A stretch of DNA of 64,000 bases from Thermohalobaculum sp039816045 (lineage in GTDB: Bacteria > Pseudomonadota > Alphaproteobacteria > Rhodobacterales > Rhodobacteraceae), in assembly GCA_039816045.1 (NCBI GenBank), contig JBCBYB010000025.1:1-64000 (forward strand), given 5' to 3'. This document shows positions 18,815 to 26,736 of this stretch, piece by piece. The translations under genes were made by a program, and so were the position numbers. A model generated the notes under the pieces. That model was not told where the DNA came from, did no database searches, and saw only the letters and a list, made by a program, of their open reading frames with translations. Each line of letters opens with the position of its first letter. The stretch's first letter is position 1.

Positions 18815-19213
18815 TCAAGATTTCGGCCGGGTCCCGCGCAGGCGCTGCAAGATGGCGTCCTGCGCCTCGGCATCGATCGACGCGGCCCGCTGCCACAGAT
18901 CCACCGCGCGCGAGCGGAGCTGCGTCTCCGTGCGCTCGGCGGTCGCGATGCGCGTCTTGAGAGCTTCCACCTCGGCGTCGTCCGGCTTGGGTGTGAGGCT
19001 CCGCGAGATGTTGTCCGCCCCCGTGAGCGCCGCCAGCTCCTGCTCCAGCGCTTCACGGTCGCGCCGCGCCTGTTCGGCCTGATCCTGAACGGCATCTCCC
19101 GCCGCGATCAGCGCCGCGGCCTCCTCGGAGATCCCCCCGGCCAACTCCGAGACGGCCACCGCGGCGACCGCCACCAGTCCCACCGCCAGAACAATCCATC
19201 TCAACGAAGGCAT
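18815..19213 (-). CDS. Hypothetical membrane-anchored coiled-coil protein
   Basis: About 132 residues from ATG 19213 (GTG 19216 adjacent). Residues about 6-26 (RWIVLAVGLVAVAAVAVSEL) form one membrane segment; the rest is a charged helical region rich in Glu, Arg and Ala (EQARRDREALEQELAALTG), probably a coiled coil. No known family was recognised. Its start is directly behind the stop of the next upstream minus gene, so both are likely cotranscribed and the partner may be soluble. Confidence 0.55.
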   Translation of the reverse strand: MPSLRWIVLAVGLVAVAAVAVSELAGGISEEAAALIAAGDAVQDQAEQARRDREALEQELAALTGADNISRSLTPKPDDAEVEALKTRIATAERTETQLRSRAVDLWQRAASIDAEAQDAILQRLRGTRPKS

Positions 19214-19218
19214 CACCG

Positions 19219-19821
19219 CTAACCTCTTATCGCCGCCACCACAGAGCGCAGGTGCTGCCGGTAGAGAGACTCGAGCGTCCCGTCCGAGCTGATCAGCACA
19301 TGCCCCACCTGATGTCTAAGAAGCAGTCCGCCTTCTGCAAGGGCGATGGCCACGCGCCGACAGCTCTCCGGCGCCATCGCCTCCGCCAAAAGACGACCCA
19401 AAGCGGATTGGTCTAGGTAAATCTGGCCGGGCGGCGAGACGAGCTTGATGAAGCTCATTTGTTCGTCCGAGAAGAGCGCCGCCTCGACCCGCTGCGGCGT
19501 GAGCCCGAGCGCGCGCATCCGCTCCGGATCCGCAAGATAGCCACGCATCGACGCGTTGTGCTCGACCAGGAATTCCCGGAAGCGTTCCGCGTCCTTCAAG
19601 CCAAGCTCTTCAATCAAATAGAAAAATTCGGCGATCTGGCCGGCGCCATCGCTGCGCAGCAGGGCCACATAGTCCCGCAGGAGCCCGCCATCGCGGTCGC
19701 GCCGCTTGTCCGGAGCGGCCTCCGCAGCCCGGTCACAGAGCGCCCGATAGAAGGCCGCGCGACCCGCCCTGAGCGCCGACAAGCAGACCAATTCATCGGT
19801 TTCCCGCGGCCCATCCCCCAT
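19219..19821 (-). CDS. Hypothetical soluble protein
   Basis: 200 residues from ATG 19821 (MGDGPRETDELVCLSALRAG), with GGGGTACGGG upstream; the open frame reaches 19881 but with no better start. Mostly helical and charged, no signal peptide, no membrane segment. Segments such as IAEFFYLIEELGLKDAERFR and YLDQSALGRLLAEAM look like a conserved fold, but no family is recognised. It is followed within a few bases by the coiled-coil gene. Confidence 0.55.
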   Translation of the reverse strand: MGDGPRETDELVCLSALRAGRAAFYRALCDRAAEAAPDKRRDRDGGLLRDYVALLRSDGAGQIAEFFYLIEELGLKDAERFREFLVEHNASMRGYLADPERMRALGLTPQRVEAALFSDEQMSFIKLVSPPGQIYLDQSALGRLLAEAMAPESCRRVAIALAEGGLLLRHQVGHVLISSDGTLESLYRQHLRSVVAAIRG

Positions 19822-20041
19822 CCCGTACCCCTGTTTGGAACGCTCCCAAAGTTTGGGAAGCCTACCAGAAACCCGCCGCATTTCGAGAGATTTGCCGCGC
19901 CCCCGCCCCTCAGAACGGGCCCGAGGAACAAGGAGTAGGGTTCATTCCTGGTTCCCCTAGGTCAGATCCAGCCGGACGCGGTGGGTCCGCTCCCCCGGCA
20001 CCAACGCTGAGAAGCGCATTCAGAAATGGAAGGGGAATTCG

Positions 20042-22936
20042 ATGAGCACCGGCACACTGACATTGGACGACTTTAGGAAGAGCGTGATTGACTTCGGCGA
20101 GAACGTCACCGCCGAGAGCGATCTGATGGACAAGATCCAGACGGTCACCTCTGCCACTGATTTTGCAATCAATCTTCCGGGGCGGATCGAGTTCTCGATG
20201 CGCGTGTTCCAGGACGGGCTCACATTGCCAAACGCGGTCACCGCGGCGCTGAGCTTCGCGCCTTTTGGGATCGGCGCCATGGTGCGCAAGACCGACAAGG
20301 TCGCAGACACCGTCGTCGACAGCCTCGAGCCCACGCGCCAGATGCTGGAGAACGCAGACAAGGCCCTGAAGCCGCTGATCGAGGGGTTCACGCCCGTCTC
20401 GGTCACCGCCTCGGGGCTGAAATTTTCGCTCGACGGGGTGGAGGGCGTCGCCAAGGATCTGCTCGACACCGCGGACTATCTGATCGACGCCCTGGCCGAC
20501 GAGATCCCGCCCGAGGGCAGCCGTCTCGAGGAGCGCCTGGAGCAAGCGGCCGAGTTCCTCGGCGACTACAACGACCTGCACAACACCGTCGTCACGGTGG
20601 CCGAGGCCCTGATCGACGACATGCTGGAGAGCATCGACGATGTGCTGGGCGCTCTGCCGACCGACATGATCGACGACGCAGCCGAGCTGATCGACACGGT
20701 CTTCTCGCCGGTCACCGGCGCGCTGCAGAAAATCGAGGACCTGCTCTGCAAGACCTACACGATCACTCCGGAGATCCCCGCGGTCTATGCACCGAACCCG
20801 ATCGCCTGGATCCCGGGCCAGCCGGACAAGATCCAGATCACACCCAAGATCCCGGCCCTGCAGGTCAAACCCTGCGACATCATCGAGACGCTCGGCAACG
20901 CGATCGGCATTGTGCAGACCTTCGTCGAGAACCTCGTCTTCGACATCCTGGACGGGCTCGGGCTCGACCTGCAGGGGCTGATCGACAGCCTCCAGGACAA
21001 GCTGCTCTCGCCCTTCGACGGGCTGATCGACGCGGTGGAGCGGCTCGGCGACCAGCTCGACGCGATCGCAGACCTGATCGGTGACGCGCTGGATGCCGTC
21101 AAGGATGTCTTCGAAGAGCTCGGCGCAATGCTGCGCGACGCCTTCGACAATGTGGTGATCTTCGAGGCCGGCCAGGTCGGCGACGAGGCCCCGGGCACCC
21201 TGGACGACGTGCTGGTCGGCAGCGTGACGCTCGAGGACGGCGCCGTGGCGCTGGCCACCACGGCGCCGGGCGCGGTCCCGGGGTCTGTGCCCACCCCGAC
21301 CTACGATGTCGAGGACGGGCTCTTCGGCCGCGACGGCAACGACGTCCTGCGCGGGCTCGGCGGCGACGACTTCCTCTTCGGCGGCTCCGGCGAGGACCGT
21401 CACGACGGCGGCACCGGCAACGACGAGAACTACGGCGGCGAGGGCGACGACACCTATGTCTTCACGGGCGCGTTCGGCGATGATTTCGTCAGCGACAGCG
21501 AGGGCGCCTCGACCTTTGTCTTCGAGGACGGCGTGATGCCGGTCTATTCCCGTCTGCCGGACGACGACCTGCTGATCGAGACGCCCGAGGGCTCGGTCCG
21601 GGTCGACGGCTTCTTCGAGGGCGACCAGCGCGCCACCACCACCATCATGATCGGCAGCGAGGAGACCAAGGTGAACACGCCGCCGACCACCCCGACCCTC
21701 TCGGCCAGCGAGATCGCCGAGAACGCCGCCGTCGGCACAGTGGTGGGCCAATTCGCCGCGACCGACCCGGACGGCGATCCGATCACCTATCGGCTGGAGG
21801 ACGATGCCGGCGGGTTGTTCCGCATCGACGGCAACACTCTGGTGGTCGCGGGCGAGATCGACTTCGAGACCGCGCCGAGCCTCACGGTGACGGTGATCGC
21901 CGATGACGGCTACAGCACTTCGGTCGCGAGCTTCACCATCACGGTGACCGATGAGGTGGAGATCCTGCCCGTCGAGCCGGTCCTGCCGGTCGAGCCGAAC
22001 CTGCCGCCCGAGGATGTGGAGCTCGTGGGGGCGTCGGTCGCTGAGGATGCCGCTCTTGGCACGCTGATCGGGCGCGTCACGGCGGACGACCCGGAGGGGG
22101 ACTTTGTCTCCTTCCGCCTGCTCGACGATGCAGACGGGCGCGTGGCGCTCGACGGCGAGCGGCTGATCACGGCCGACAGCTTCGACTTCGAGACCGCCGA
22201 GAGCCACGAGATCATGGTCGAGGCGCGCGATACGCTGGGCAACACCACGGTCGAGACCTTCACCGTCGCGGTCCAGGACGTCGACGAAAGCGCCCCGGCC
22301 CCGACACCGCCCCCGCCGAGCGAGGGCACCCCGCCGTCCGAAGGCAAGCCGGACGCCGACCGCTTCGAGTTCAACAGCCCGGACATGCGCGTGGTCGATG
22401 CCGGCGAAGGCCTGGACACGGTCAGCTATGCCCACACCCGCGACGAGGTCCGCGACACCAAGGGCGATGGCTGGGCCCAGATCGCCCTGCCCGGGGCCGC
22501 CTTTGACGTGCTGGAGAACGTGGAGCGCGTGGAGCTGGAGGACGGCACGTATATCTTCGACATGCGCCCCGAGGCGGATGCCACCTACCGGCTCTACACC
22601 GCGGCCCTCGGGCGCACAGCAGACGAGGCGGGCCTGCGCTTCTGGGACGGTCAGGCAGAGAAAGGCGTGCCCCTCAAGGCCATCGCCCAGGCGTTTGTCG
22701 ACAGCGACGAGTTCGCCTCCCTCTTTGGCGGCGAGAACCCGAGCCATGCGGACTATGTCGACGAACTCTACGACAACGTTTTGGGGCGTGAAGGCGAGGC
22801 GGCCGGCCGCGACTTCTGGATCCGCTCGCTCGACCAGGGCATGGACGATGCCGAGCTCCTGATGGTGTTTGCCGACAGCCCGGAGAACCTGGCGCAGACC
22901 GCAGACGACACGGATGCGGGGATCTGGGTGCTCTGA
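20042..22936 (+). CDS. Secreted RTX/cadherin-like protein with C-terminal DUF4214
   Basis: 964 residues from ATG 20042 (MSTGTLTLDDFRKSVIDFGE), with AAGGGGAATTCG upstream. About 1-400 is a long, acidic, amphipathic helical region (repeated LIDALADEI, GLIDAVERLGDQLDAIADLI). RTX calcium-binding nonapeptides occupy about 428-473 (GGDDFLFGGSGEDRHDGGTG). Two cadherin-like domains follow (about 546-638 and 656-750; ATDPDGDPITYRL), then a Pro-rich linker and a DUF4214 domain (about 843-953; YTAALGRTADEAGLRFWDGQ). There is no Sec signal, so export by a type I system is expected, but no such transporter is in the window. DUF4214 is common at the ends of cell-surface RTX and S-layer-like proteins. Role: surface or extracellular matrix protein, inferred. 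Confidence 0.8.
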   Translation: MSTGTLTLDDFRKSVIDFGENVTAESDLMDKIQTVTSATDFAINLPGRIEFSMRVFQDGLTLPNAVTAALSFAPFGIGAMVRKTDKVADTVVDSLEPTRQMLENADKALKPLIEGFTPVSVTASGLKFSLDGVEGVAKDLLDTADYLIDALADEIPPEGSRLEERLEQAAEFLGDYNDLHNTVVTVAEALIDDMLESIDDVLGALPTDMIDDAAELIDTVFSPVTGALQKIEDLLCKTYTITPEIPAVYAPNPIAWIPGQPDKIQITPKIPALQVKPCDIIETLGNAIGIVQTFVENLVFDILDGLGLDLQGLIDSLQDKLLSPFDGLIDAVERLGDQLDAIADLIGDALDAVKDVFEELGAMLRDAFDNVVIFEAGQVGDEAPGTLDDVLVGSVTLEDGAVALATTAPGAVPGSVPTPTYDVEDGLFGRDGNDVLRGLGGDDFLFGGSGEDRHDGGTGNDENYGGEGDDTYVFTGAFGDDFVSDSEGASTFVFEDGVMPVYSRLPDDDLLIETPEGSVRVDGFFEGDQRATTTIMIGSEETKVNTPPTTPTLSASEIAENAAVGTVVGQFAATDPDGDPITYRLEDDAGGLFRIDGNTLVVAGEIDFETAPSLTVTVIADDGYSTSVASFTITVTDEVEILPVEPVLPVEPNLPPEDVELVGASVAEDAALGTLIGRVTADDPEGDFVSFRLLDDADGRVALDGERLITADSFDFETAESHEIMVEARDTLGNTTVETFTVAVQDVDESAPAPTPPPPSEGTPPSEGKPDADRFEFNSPDMRVVDAGEGLDTVSYAHTRDEVRDTKGDGWAQIALPGAAFDVLENVERVELEDGTYIFDMRPEADATYRLYTAALGRTADEAGLRFWDGQAEKGVPLKAIAQAFVDSDEFASLFGGENPSHADYVDELYDNVLGREGEAAGRDFWIRSLDQGMDDAELLMVFADSPENLAQTADDTDAGIWVL

Positions 22937-22976
22937 CCCTCGGGGCCACCCCCGCGCCCGCCAACTTCGCCTCTGC

Positions 22977-23007
22977 CGGCGCCGCGTTTGTCCCTCGCGC
23001 GGCGCCG
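22977..23007 (+). terminator. Hairpin after the RTX/DUF4214 gene
   Basis: A perfect 10-base stem (CGGCGCCGCG with CGCGGCGCCG) with an 11-base loop, followed by a short T run (TTT), lies 40 bases past the RTX gene stop. Confidence 0.65.
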
Positions 23008-23078
23008 TTTGGCGTGCCCCCTTCCCTCCCGCGCGCGTCCGGTCCAGTGTGGCGCGAAACGTGACCAGGGAGGACCCA

Positions 23079-23864
23079 ATGAGCGAAGCGGTGCGGTGCG
23101 AGGCGCGGGGGCGCGTGCTTGAGATCACCCTCGATCGGCCCAAGGCCAACGCCATCGACGCAGCCACCAGCATGGCGCTCGGCGCGGCCTTCCAGCGGCT
23201 GGCCGAGGACGACGCACTCTCGGTCGGGATCGTCACCGGCGGGGGCGAGCGTTTCTTCTCCGCCGGCTGGGATCTCAAGGCCGCGGCCGAGGGCGAGGCG
23301 CCGGACGCGGACCAGGGGATCGGTGGGTTCGCGGGCCTCACCGAGTATTGGGGCCTCAAGAAACCGGTGATCGCGGCGGTCAACGGCATGGCGCTCGGCG
23401 GCGGGTTCGAGCTCGCCTTGGCGGCGGATATGATCGTCGCGGTCGAGCATGCGGTCTTTGCCCTGCCGGAGGCGTCCCTCGGCATCGTCGCCGATGCGGG
23501 CGGCGTGATCCGCCTGCCCCGACGCCTGCCGCGGGCCATCGCGATGGAGATGATCATGACCACCCGCCGCGCCAGCGCCGAGGAGATGGCGCGCTGGGGG
23601 CTGGTGAACGAGGTCGTCCCCGCAGACAAGCTGATGGACGCCGCCCGGGCGCTGGCCGAGCGGGTCGCGGCCTCGGCCCCGCTCTCGCTCCAGGCGATCA
23701 AGGAGATCGACCGCGCGACCGAGGGCGCGGGTGTCGAGGAGGCCTATGCCATCACGCGCGCCGGGGGGCTGCCGGTCTACGCCATGATCTACCAGAGCGA
23801 GGACGCGAACGAAGGCATGACCGCGCTCGCCGAGAAGCGCACGCCCGACTGGAAGGGACGCTGA
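23079..23864 (+). CDS. caiD: Carnitinyl-CoA dehydratase / enoyl-CoA hydratase
   Basis: 261 residues from ATG 23079 behind AGGGAGGACCCA. A crotonase-fold enzyme. The segments FFSAGWDLKAAAEGE, AAVNGMALGGGFELALAADM and FALPEASLGIVADAGGVIRL match E. coli CaiD better than general enoyl-CoA hydratases, including the two acidic residues near GGGFE and LPEA. CaiD hydrates crotonobetainyl-CoA to carnitinyl-CoA in carnitine metabolism. It is translated just ahead of a hot-dog thioesterase (1-base gap). Together with the BCCT and ProVWX transporters upstream this suggests carnitine to glycine betaine conversion; other enzymes of the route (CoA ligase, dehydrogenase) are not in the window. A general enoyl-CoA hydratase cannot be excluded. 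Confidence 0.78.
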   Translation: MSEAVRCEARGRVLEITLDRPKANAIDAATSMALGAAFQRLAEDDALSVGIVTGGGERFFSAGWDLKAAAEGEAPDADQGIGGFAGLTEYWGLKKPVIAAVNGMALGGGFELALAADMIVAVEHAVFALPEASLGIVADAGGVIRLPRRLPRAIAMEMIMTTRRASAEEMARWGLVNEVVPADKLMDAARALAERVAASAPLSLQAIKEIDRATEGAGVEEAYAITRAGGLPVYAMIYQSEDANEGMTALAEKRTPDWKGR

Positions 23865-23865
23865 G

Positions 23866-24387
23866 ATGGCCGAGGTCTATGACGCCCCGCTCCCTTGGAC
23901 CGGTGAGATCGCGGTGCCGCTTCGGCTCTTTGCGACCCAAGTGCGCCCGGAGTGGATCGACGAGTTCGAGCATGTGAACATCGCCCACTACCTCACGATC
24001 TGCGACCACGCGAACTGGGCGTTCTGGAACTGGATCAACGCGCCCGAAGGCACGCCCGAGACCCGCGGCGGCCAGGAATACGTGATCGTCGAGAACCATG
24101 TGCACTATCTCGATGAATTGGCGCTCGGGACCCCGATCCACGTGACCACGCAGCTCCTCGGCGTGGATGCGAAGCGGCTGGTGCTGTTCCACCGGGTCTT
24201 TCGCGAGGGCGAGGAGCATCCGGCGGCCACCAATGAGGTGAAGATGCTGGCCTTCGACCTGGTGGCGCGCCGGGCGGGGGCCTGGCGCCCAGTGGTTGCC
24301 GAGCGTCTGGCGGAGATCCTGGCCGCCCACGGCGCCCTCGAGGTGCCGAAGCAGGCGGGCCAGGGCATCGCGCTCAGCCGGCGCTAG
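23866..24387 (+). CDS. Hot-dog thioesterase, betainyl-CoA thioesterase-like
   Basis: 173 residues from ATG 23866, one base after the caiD stop. The segment VRPEWIDEFEHVNIAHYLTI (residues about 25-45) is the 4-hydroxybenzoyl-CoA-thioesterase type hot-dog motif with the catalytic acidic residue, and HVTTQLLGVDAKRLVLFHRV is the following strand pair. In carnitine-degrading Proteobacteria a protein of this kind (CdhB) hydrolyses betainyl-CoA to glycine betaine; adjacency to CaiD supports that role but does not prove it. The last 14 bases overlap the 3' end of the convergent arsJ gene. Confidence 0.7.
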   Translation: MAEVYDAPLPWTGEIAVPLRLFATQVRPEWIDEFEHVNIAHYLTICDHANWAFWNWINAPEGTPETRGGQEYVIVENHVHYLDELALGTPIHVTTQLLGVDAKRLVLFHRVFREGEEHPAATNEVKMLAFDLVARRAGAWRPVVAERLAEILAAHGALEVPKQAGQGIALSRR

Positions 24388-25645
24388 CGGCGGGTGCCCG
24401 CTTCAACCACCCCGCGGCGGCCCAACTGAGGGCCGCCATCGCCGCCGCGGTGCCGAGACAGAGCGGCAGACCCCCCACCTGATAGCTGACCCCCGAGAGC
24501 AGCGTGCCCACCAGCCGCCCGCCCGCGTTGGCCATGTAGTAAAACCCCACATCCATCGTGACGCGCCCGGCGTTGGTGAAGGCCAGGATCAGGTAGGAGT
24601 GGAGCGCGGAGTTCACCGCGAAGACCGCGCCGAAGGCCAAGAGCCCCGCCACCAGCACGCCCGTCAGCCAGGGCGCGGGCTCGCCCGCCGCCAGCACCGC
24701 CACCGCCAACGCGGCGGGGATCGTTGTGAGCAGCCCGACCCAGGTGCGTGCGAGCGCCACGGTCTCCGCCAAGCTCTTGTCCCGGGCGCTCAGGATCTTC
24801 GGCGCCGCCGCCTGCACCGCGCCATAGCCGATGATCCAGACCGCCATGAACACCCCGATCTGGAAGAAGGCGGCCCGGTTGCCCGCCTCCGTCCCGTCCG
24901 AGAGCACGCTGTAGAAATAGACCGGGATCCCCACCACGAACCAGGTGTCGCGCGCCCCGAACAGGAACAGCCGCGCCGCCGAGAGCCGGTTGATGTTGGC
25001 GTCCTTGGAGAACACCTCGCGGAACTTCGCGCCCTTGGAGCCCCGCGGCAGCCCCGCCGGCATGAAGGCCCCGACCGCCGCCAGGATCGCCCCCAGCACC
25101 GCCGCCATGGCAAGCACCGAGCCCTCGAACCCCACGGTCCCGAGCAACACGGTGCCGAGCAGGAAGCCGACCCCTTTGACGGCGTTCTTCGAGCCCGTCA
25201 GCACCGCCACCCAGCGGAAAAGCGCGCCGTCCCCCTCGGGCGCCAGCAGCTTCACCGCGGATTTGGAGCTCATCTTGGAGAGGTCCTTCGCAACGCCTGA
25301 GACCCCCTGCACCGCCATCACGAACGCGACCGAGGCCCAGACCGCCCAGCCGGGATCGAGCGCCGCCAGCGCCAACAGCGCGCCGATCTGCAGCCCGAGC
25401 CCCGCATAGAGCGTCGCCGTCAGCCCGACCCGCGCCGCGATCCAGCCCGCCGAAAGGTTGGTGACCACCCCCATCAGCTCGTAGAGCAGGAAGAGATAGG
25501 CGAGCTGTACCGGGCTGAACCCCAGCGTATGAAAGTGCAAGAGCACCAGCATCCGAAGCGCGCCGTCGGTCAGCATGAAGGCCCAATAGGACGCCGTCAC
25601 CGCCGCATAGGCCGCCAGCGGTCGGGCCACCACAGGCGCGCTCAC
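24374..25645 (-). CDS. arsJ: Organoarsenical efflux transporter ArsJ
   Basis: 423 residues; GTG 25645 overlaps the gapdh stop (GTGA). A major facilitator with about 12 helices. The conserved N-terminal stretch (YWAFMLTDGALRMLVLLHFH), the loop GVAKDLSKMSSKSAVKLLAP and the region VGIPVYFYSVLS are characteristic of ArsJ. In the known pathway ArsJ exports 1-arseno-3-phosphoglycerate, which breaks down outside the cell to arsenate. The gene directly follows the partner glyceraldehyde-3-phosphate dehydrogenase, giving a self-contained arsenate resistance route without ArsA or ArsB. It overlaps the convergent thioesterase gene by 14 bases, which is unusually tight. Confidence 0.92.
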   Translation of the reverse strand: MSAPVVARPLAAYAAVTASYWAFMLTDGALRMLVLLHFHTLGFSPVQLAYLFLLYELMGVVTNLSAGWIAARVGLTATLYAGLGLQIGALLALAALDPGWAVWASVAFVMAVQGVSGVAKDLSKMSSKSAVKLLAPEGDGALFRWVAVLTGSKNAVKGVGFLLGTVLLGTVGFEGSVLAMAAVLGAILAAVGAFMPAGLPRGSKGAKFREVFSKDANINRLSAARLFLFGARDTWFVVGIPVYFYSVLSDGTEAGNRAAFFQIGVFMAVWIIGYGAVQAAAPKILSARDKSLAETVALARTWVGLLTTIPAALAVAVLAAGEPAPWLTGVLVAGLLAFGAVFAVNSALHSYLILAFTNAGRVTMDVGFYYMANAGGRLVGTLLSGVSYQVGGLPLCLGTAAAMAALSWAAAGWLKRAPAASAG

Positions 25646-26655
25646 GCCATCCCCTCCGCGATCAGGCGCGTAAGATCGGCCATGCGCCAGGCATAGCCCC
25701 ACTCGTTGTCGTACCAGGCAAAGACCTTCACCTGGCGCCCGTTGACCACCATGGTGCTCGGCCCATCCACAATCGCCGAGCGTGGGTCGTTCACGAAATC
25801 CGCCGAGACCAGCGGCCGCGTCTCATAGCCGAGGATGCCCGCCAGCGGCCCCTCCGCCCATTTGGCGAACAGCGCGTTGACCTCCTCGACGCTGGTGTCC
25901 CGCTTCATCTCGAACACACAATCCGTCAGTGAGGCGTTCAGAAGCGGCACCCGCACCGCATGGCCGTTCAGCCGCCCCTTCAGCTCCGGATAGATCAGCG
26001 TGATCGCGGTCGCCGAACCCGTGGTCGTCGGGATCAGTGAGTTCAGCGCCGAGCGCGCGCGCCGCAGGTCCTTGGCCGGGCGGTCCACCATCACCTGCGT
26101 GTTGGTGACATCGTGGATCGTGGTGATGGAGCCGTGCTCGATCCCGATCTCCTCGTGCAGCACCTTGACCACCGGCGCGAGGCAGTTGGTCGTGCAGCTC
26201 GCCGCGGTCACCAGCCGGTGCTCGGCCGGGTCGTAGAGCGCATGGTTCACCCCGTAGACGAGGTTGAGTGCGGCCTCCTCCTTGATCGGGGCCGAGACCA
26301 GCACCTTGGCCACGCCGGCATCGAAATAAGGCTGCGTCTTGGCCTCGGTCTTGAAGACGCCCGTGCAGTCGAGCACGAGATCGACCCCGAGCTCCCGCAG
26401 CGGCAGGTCCTCGATGCGCTTCTCGGTGGTCAGCCGCATGGTCTGCCCGTTCACCGTCACGCTGTCGGGCCCATGCGCAAACGCCGCCGGCCAGCGCCCG
26501 TGCACCGTGTCGAACTCCAGGAGATGCGCGTGCATCCCTGGGTCCCCGACCGCATCGTTCAGGAGGACGATCTCCCCCGGCACCCCCTCCTCGATCAGGG
26601 CACGGAGGGCGAGTTTGCCGATGCGGCCGAGGCCGTTGAGAGCGATGCGAGCCAT
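25642..26655 (-). CDS. gapdh: ArsJ-associated glyceraldehyde-3-phosphate dehydrogenase
   Basis: 337 residues from ATG 26655 (MARIALNGLGRIGKLALRAL), RBS GAGGAGAT. The longer frame from 26691 runs into a repeat array and is not used. NAD-binding GxGxxG (GLGRIG), catalytic Cys in AASCTTNCLAPVVKV, and His in the following HDVTNTQVMVD/SITTIHD segment are intact. In ars operons this enzyme arsenylates glyceraldehyde-3-phosphate to 1-arseno-3-phosphoglycerate, the ArsJ substrate. It lies between arsRC and arsJ on one strand. A second copy for glycolysis is expected elsewhere in the genome. Between arsRC and this gene is the GCGATAT repeat element, which may carry a second promoter or regulatory site. 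Confidence 0.92.
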   Translation of the reverse strand: MARIALNGLGRIGKLALRALIEEGVPGEIVLLNDAVGDPGMHAHLLEFDTVHGRWPAAFAHGPDSVTVNGQTMRLTTEKRIEDLPLRELGVDLVLDCTGVFKTEAKTQPYFDAGVAKVLVSAPIKEEAALNLVYGVNHALYDPAEHRLVTAASCTTNCLAPVVKVLHEEIGIEHGSITTIHDVTNTQVMVDRPAKDLRRARSALNSLIPTTTGSATAITLIYPELKGRLNGHAVRVPLLNASLTDCVFEMKRDTSVEEVNALFAKWAEGPLAGILGYETRPLVSADFVNDPRSAIVDGPSTMVVNGRQVKVFAWYDNEWGYAWRMADLTRLIAEGMA

Positions 26656-26671
26656 GGGGATCTCCTCAGAG

Positions 26672-26727
26672 GAATGTCGCTGATATCGCACCGATATCGC
26701 CGCGGGATATCGCAGCCGAATATCGGA
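26672..26727. repeat. GATATCG repeat element between arsRC and gapdh
   Basis: GATATCG occurs at 26682, 26693 and 26706 with a fourth variant AATATCGG at about 26719, spaced 11-13 bases. Bases 26672-26714 are a near-perfect inverted copy of 819-861. It ends only about 16 bases before the gapdh start, so it could be an operator, a repeated palindromic intergenic element, or part of the leader RNA. Confidence 0.6.
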
Positions 26728-26736
26728 CCGTGGGGG

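Noticed and set aside
19910..23701. 1263-codon minus-strand open frame opposite the RTX and caiD genes
   Set aside because: It crosses two recognisable plus-strand genes and has the skewed composition of an antisense shadow.
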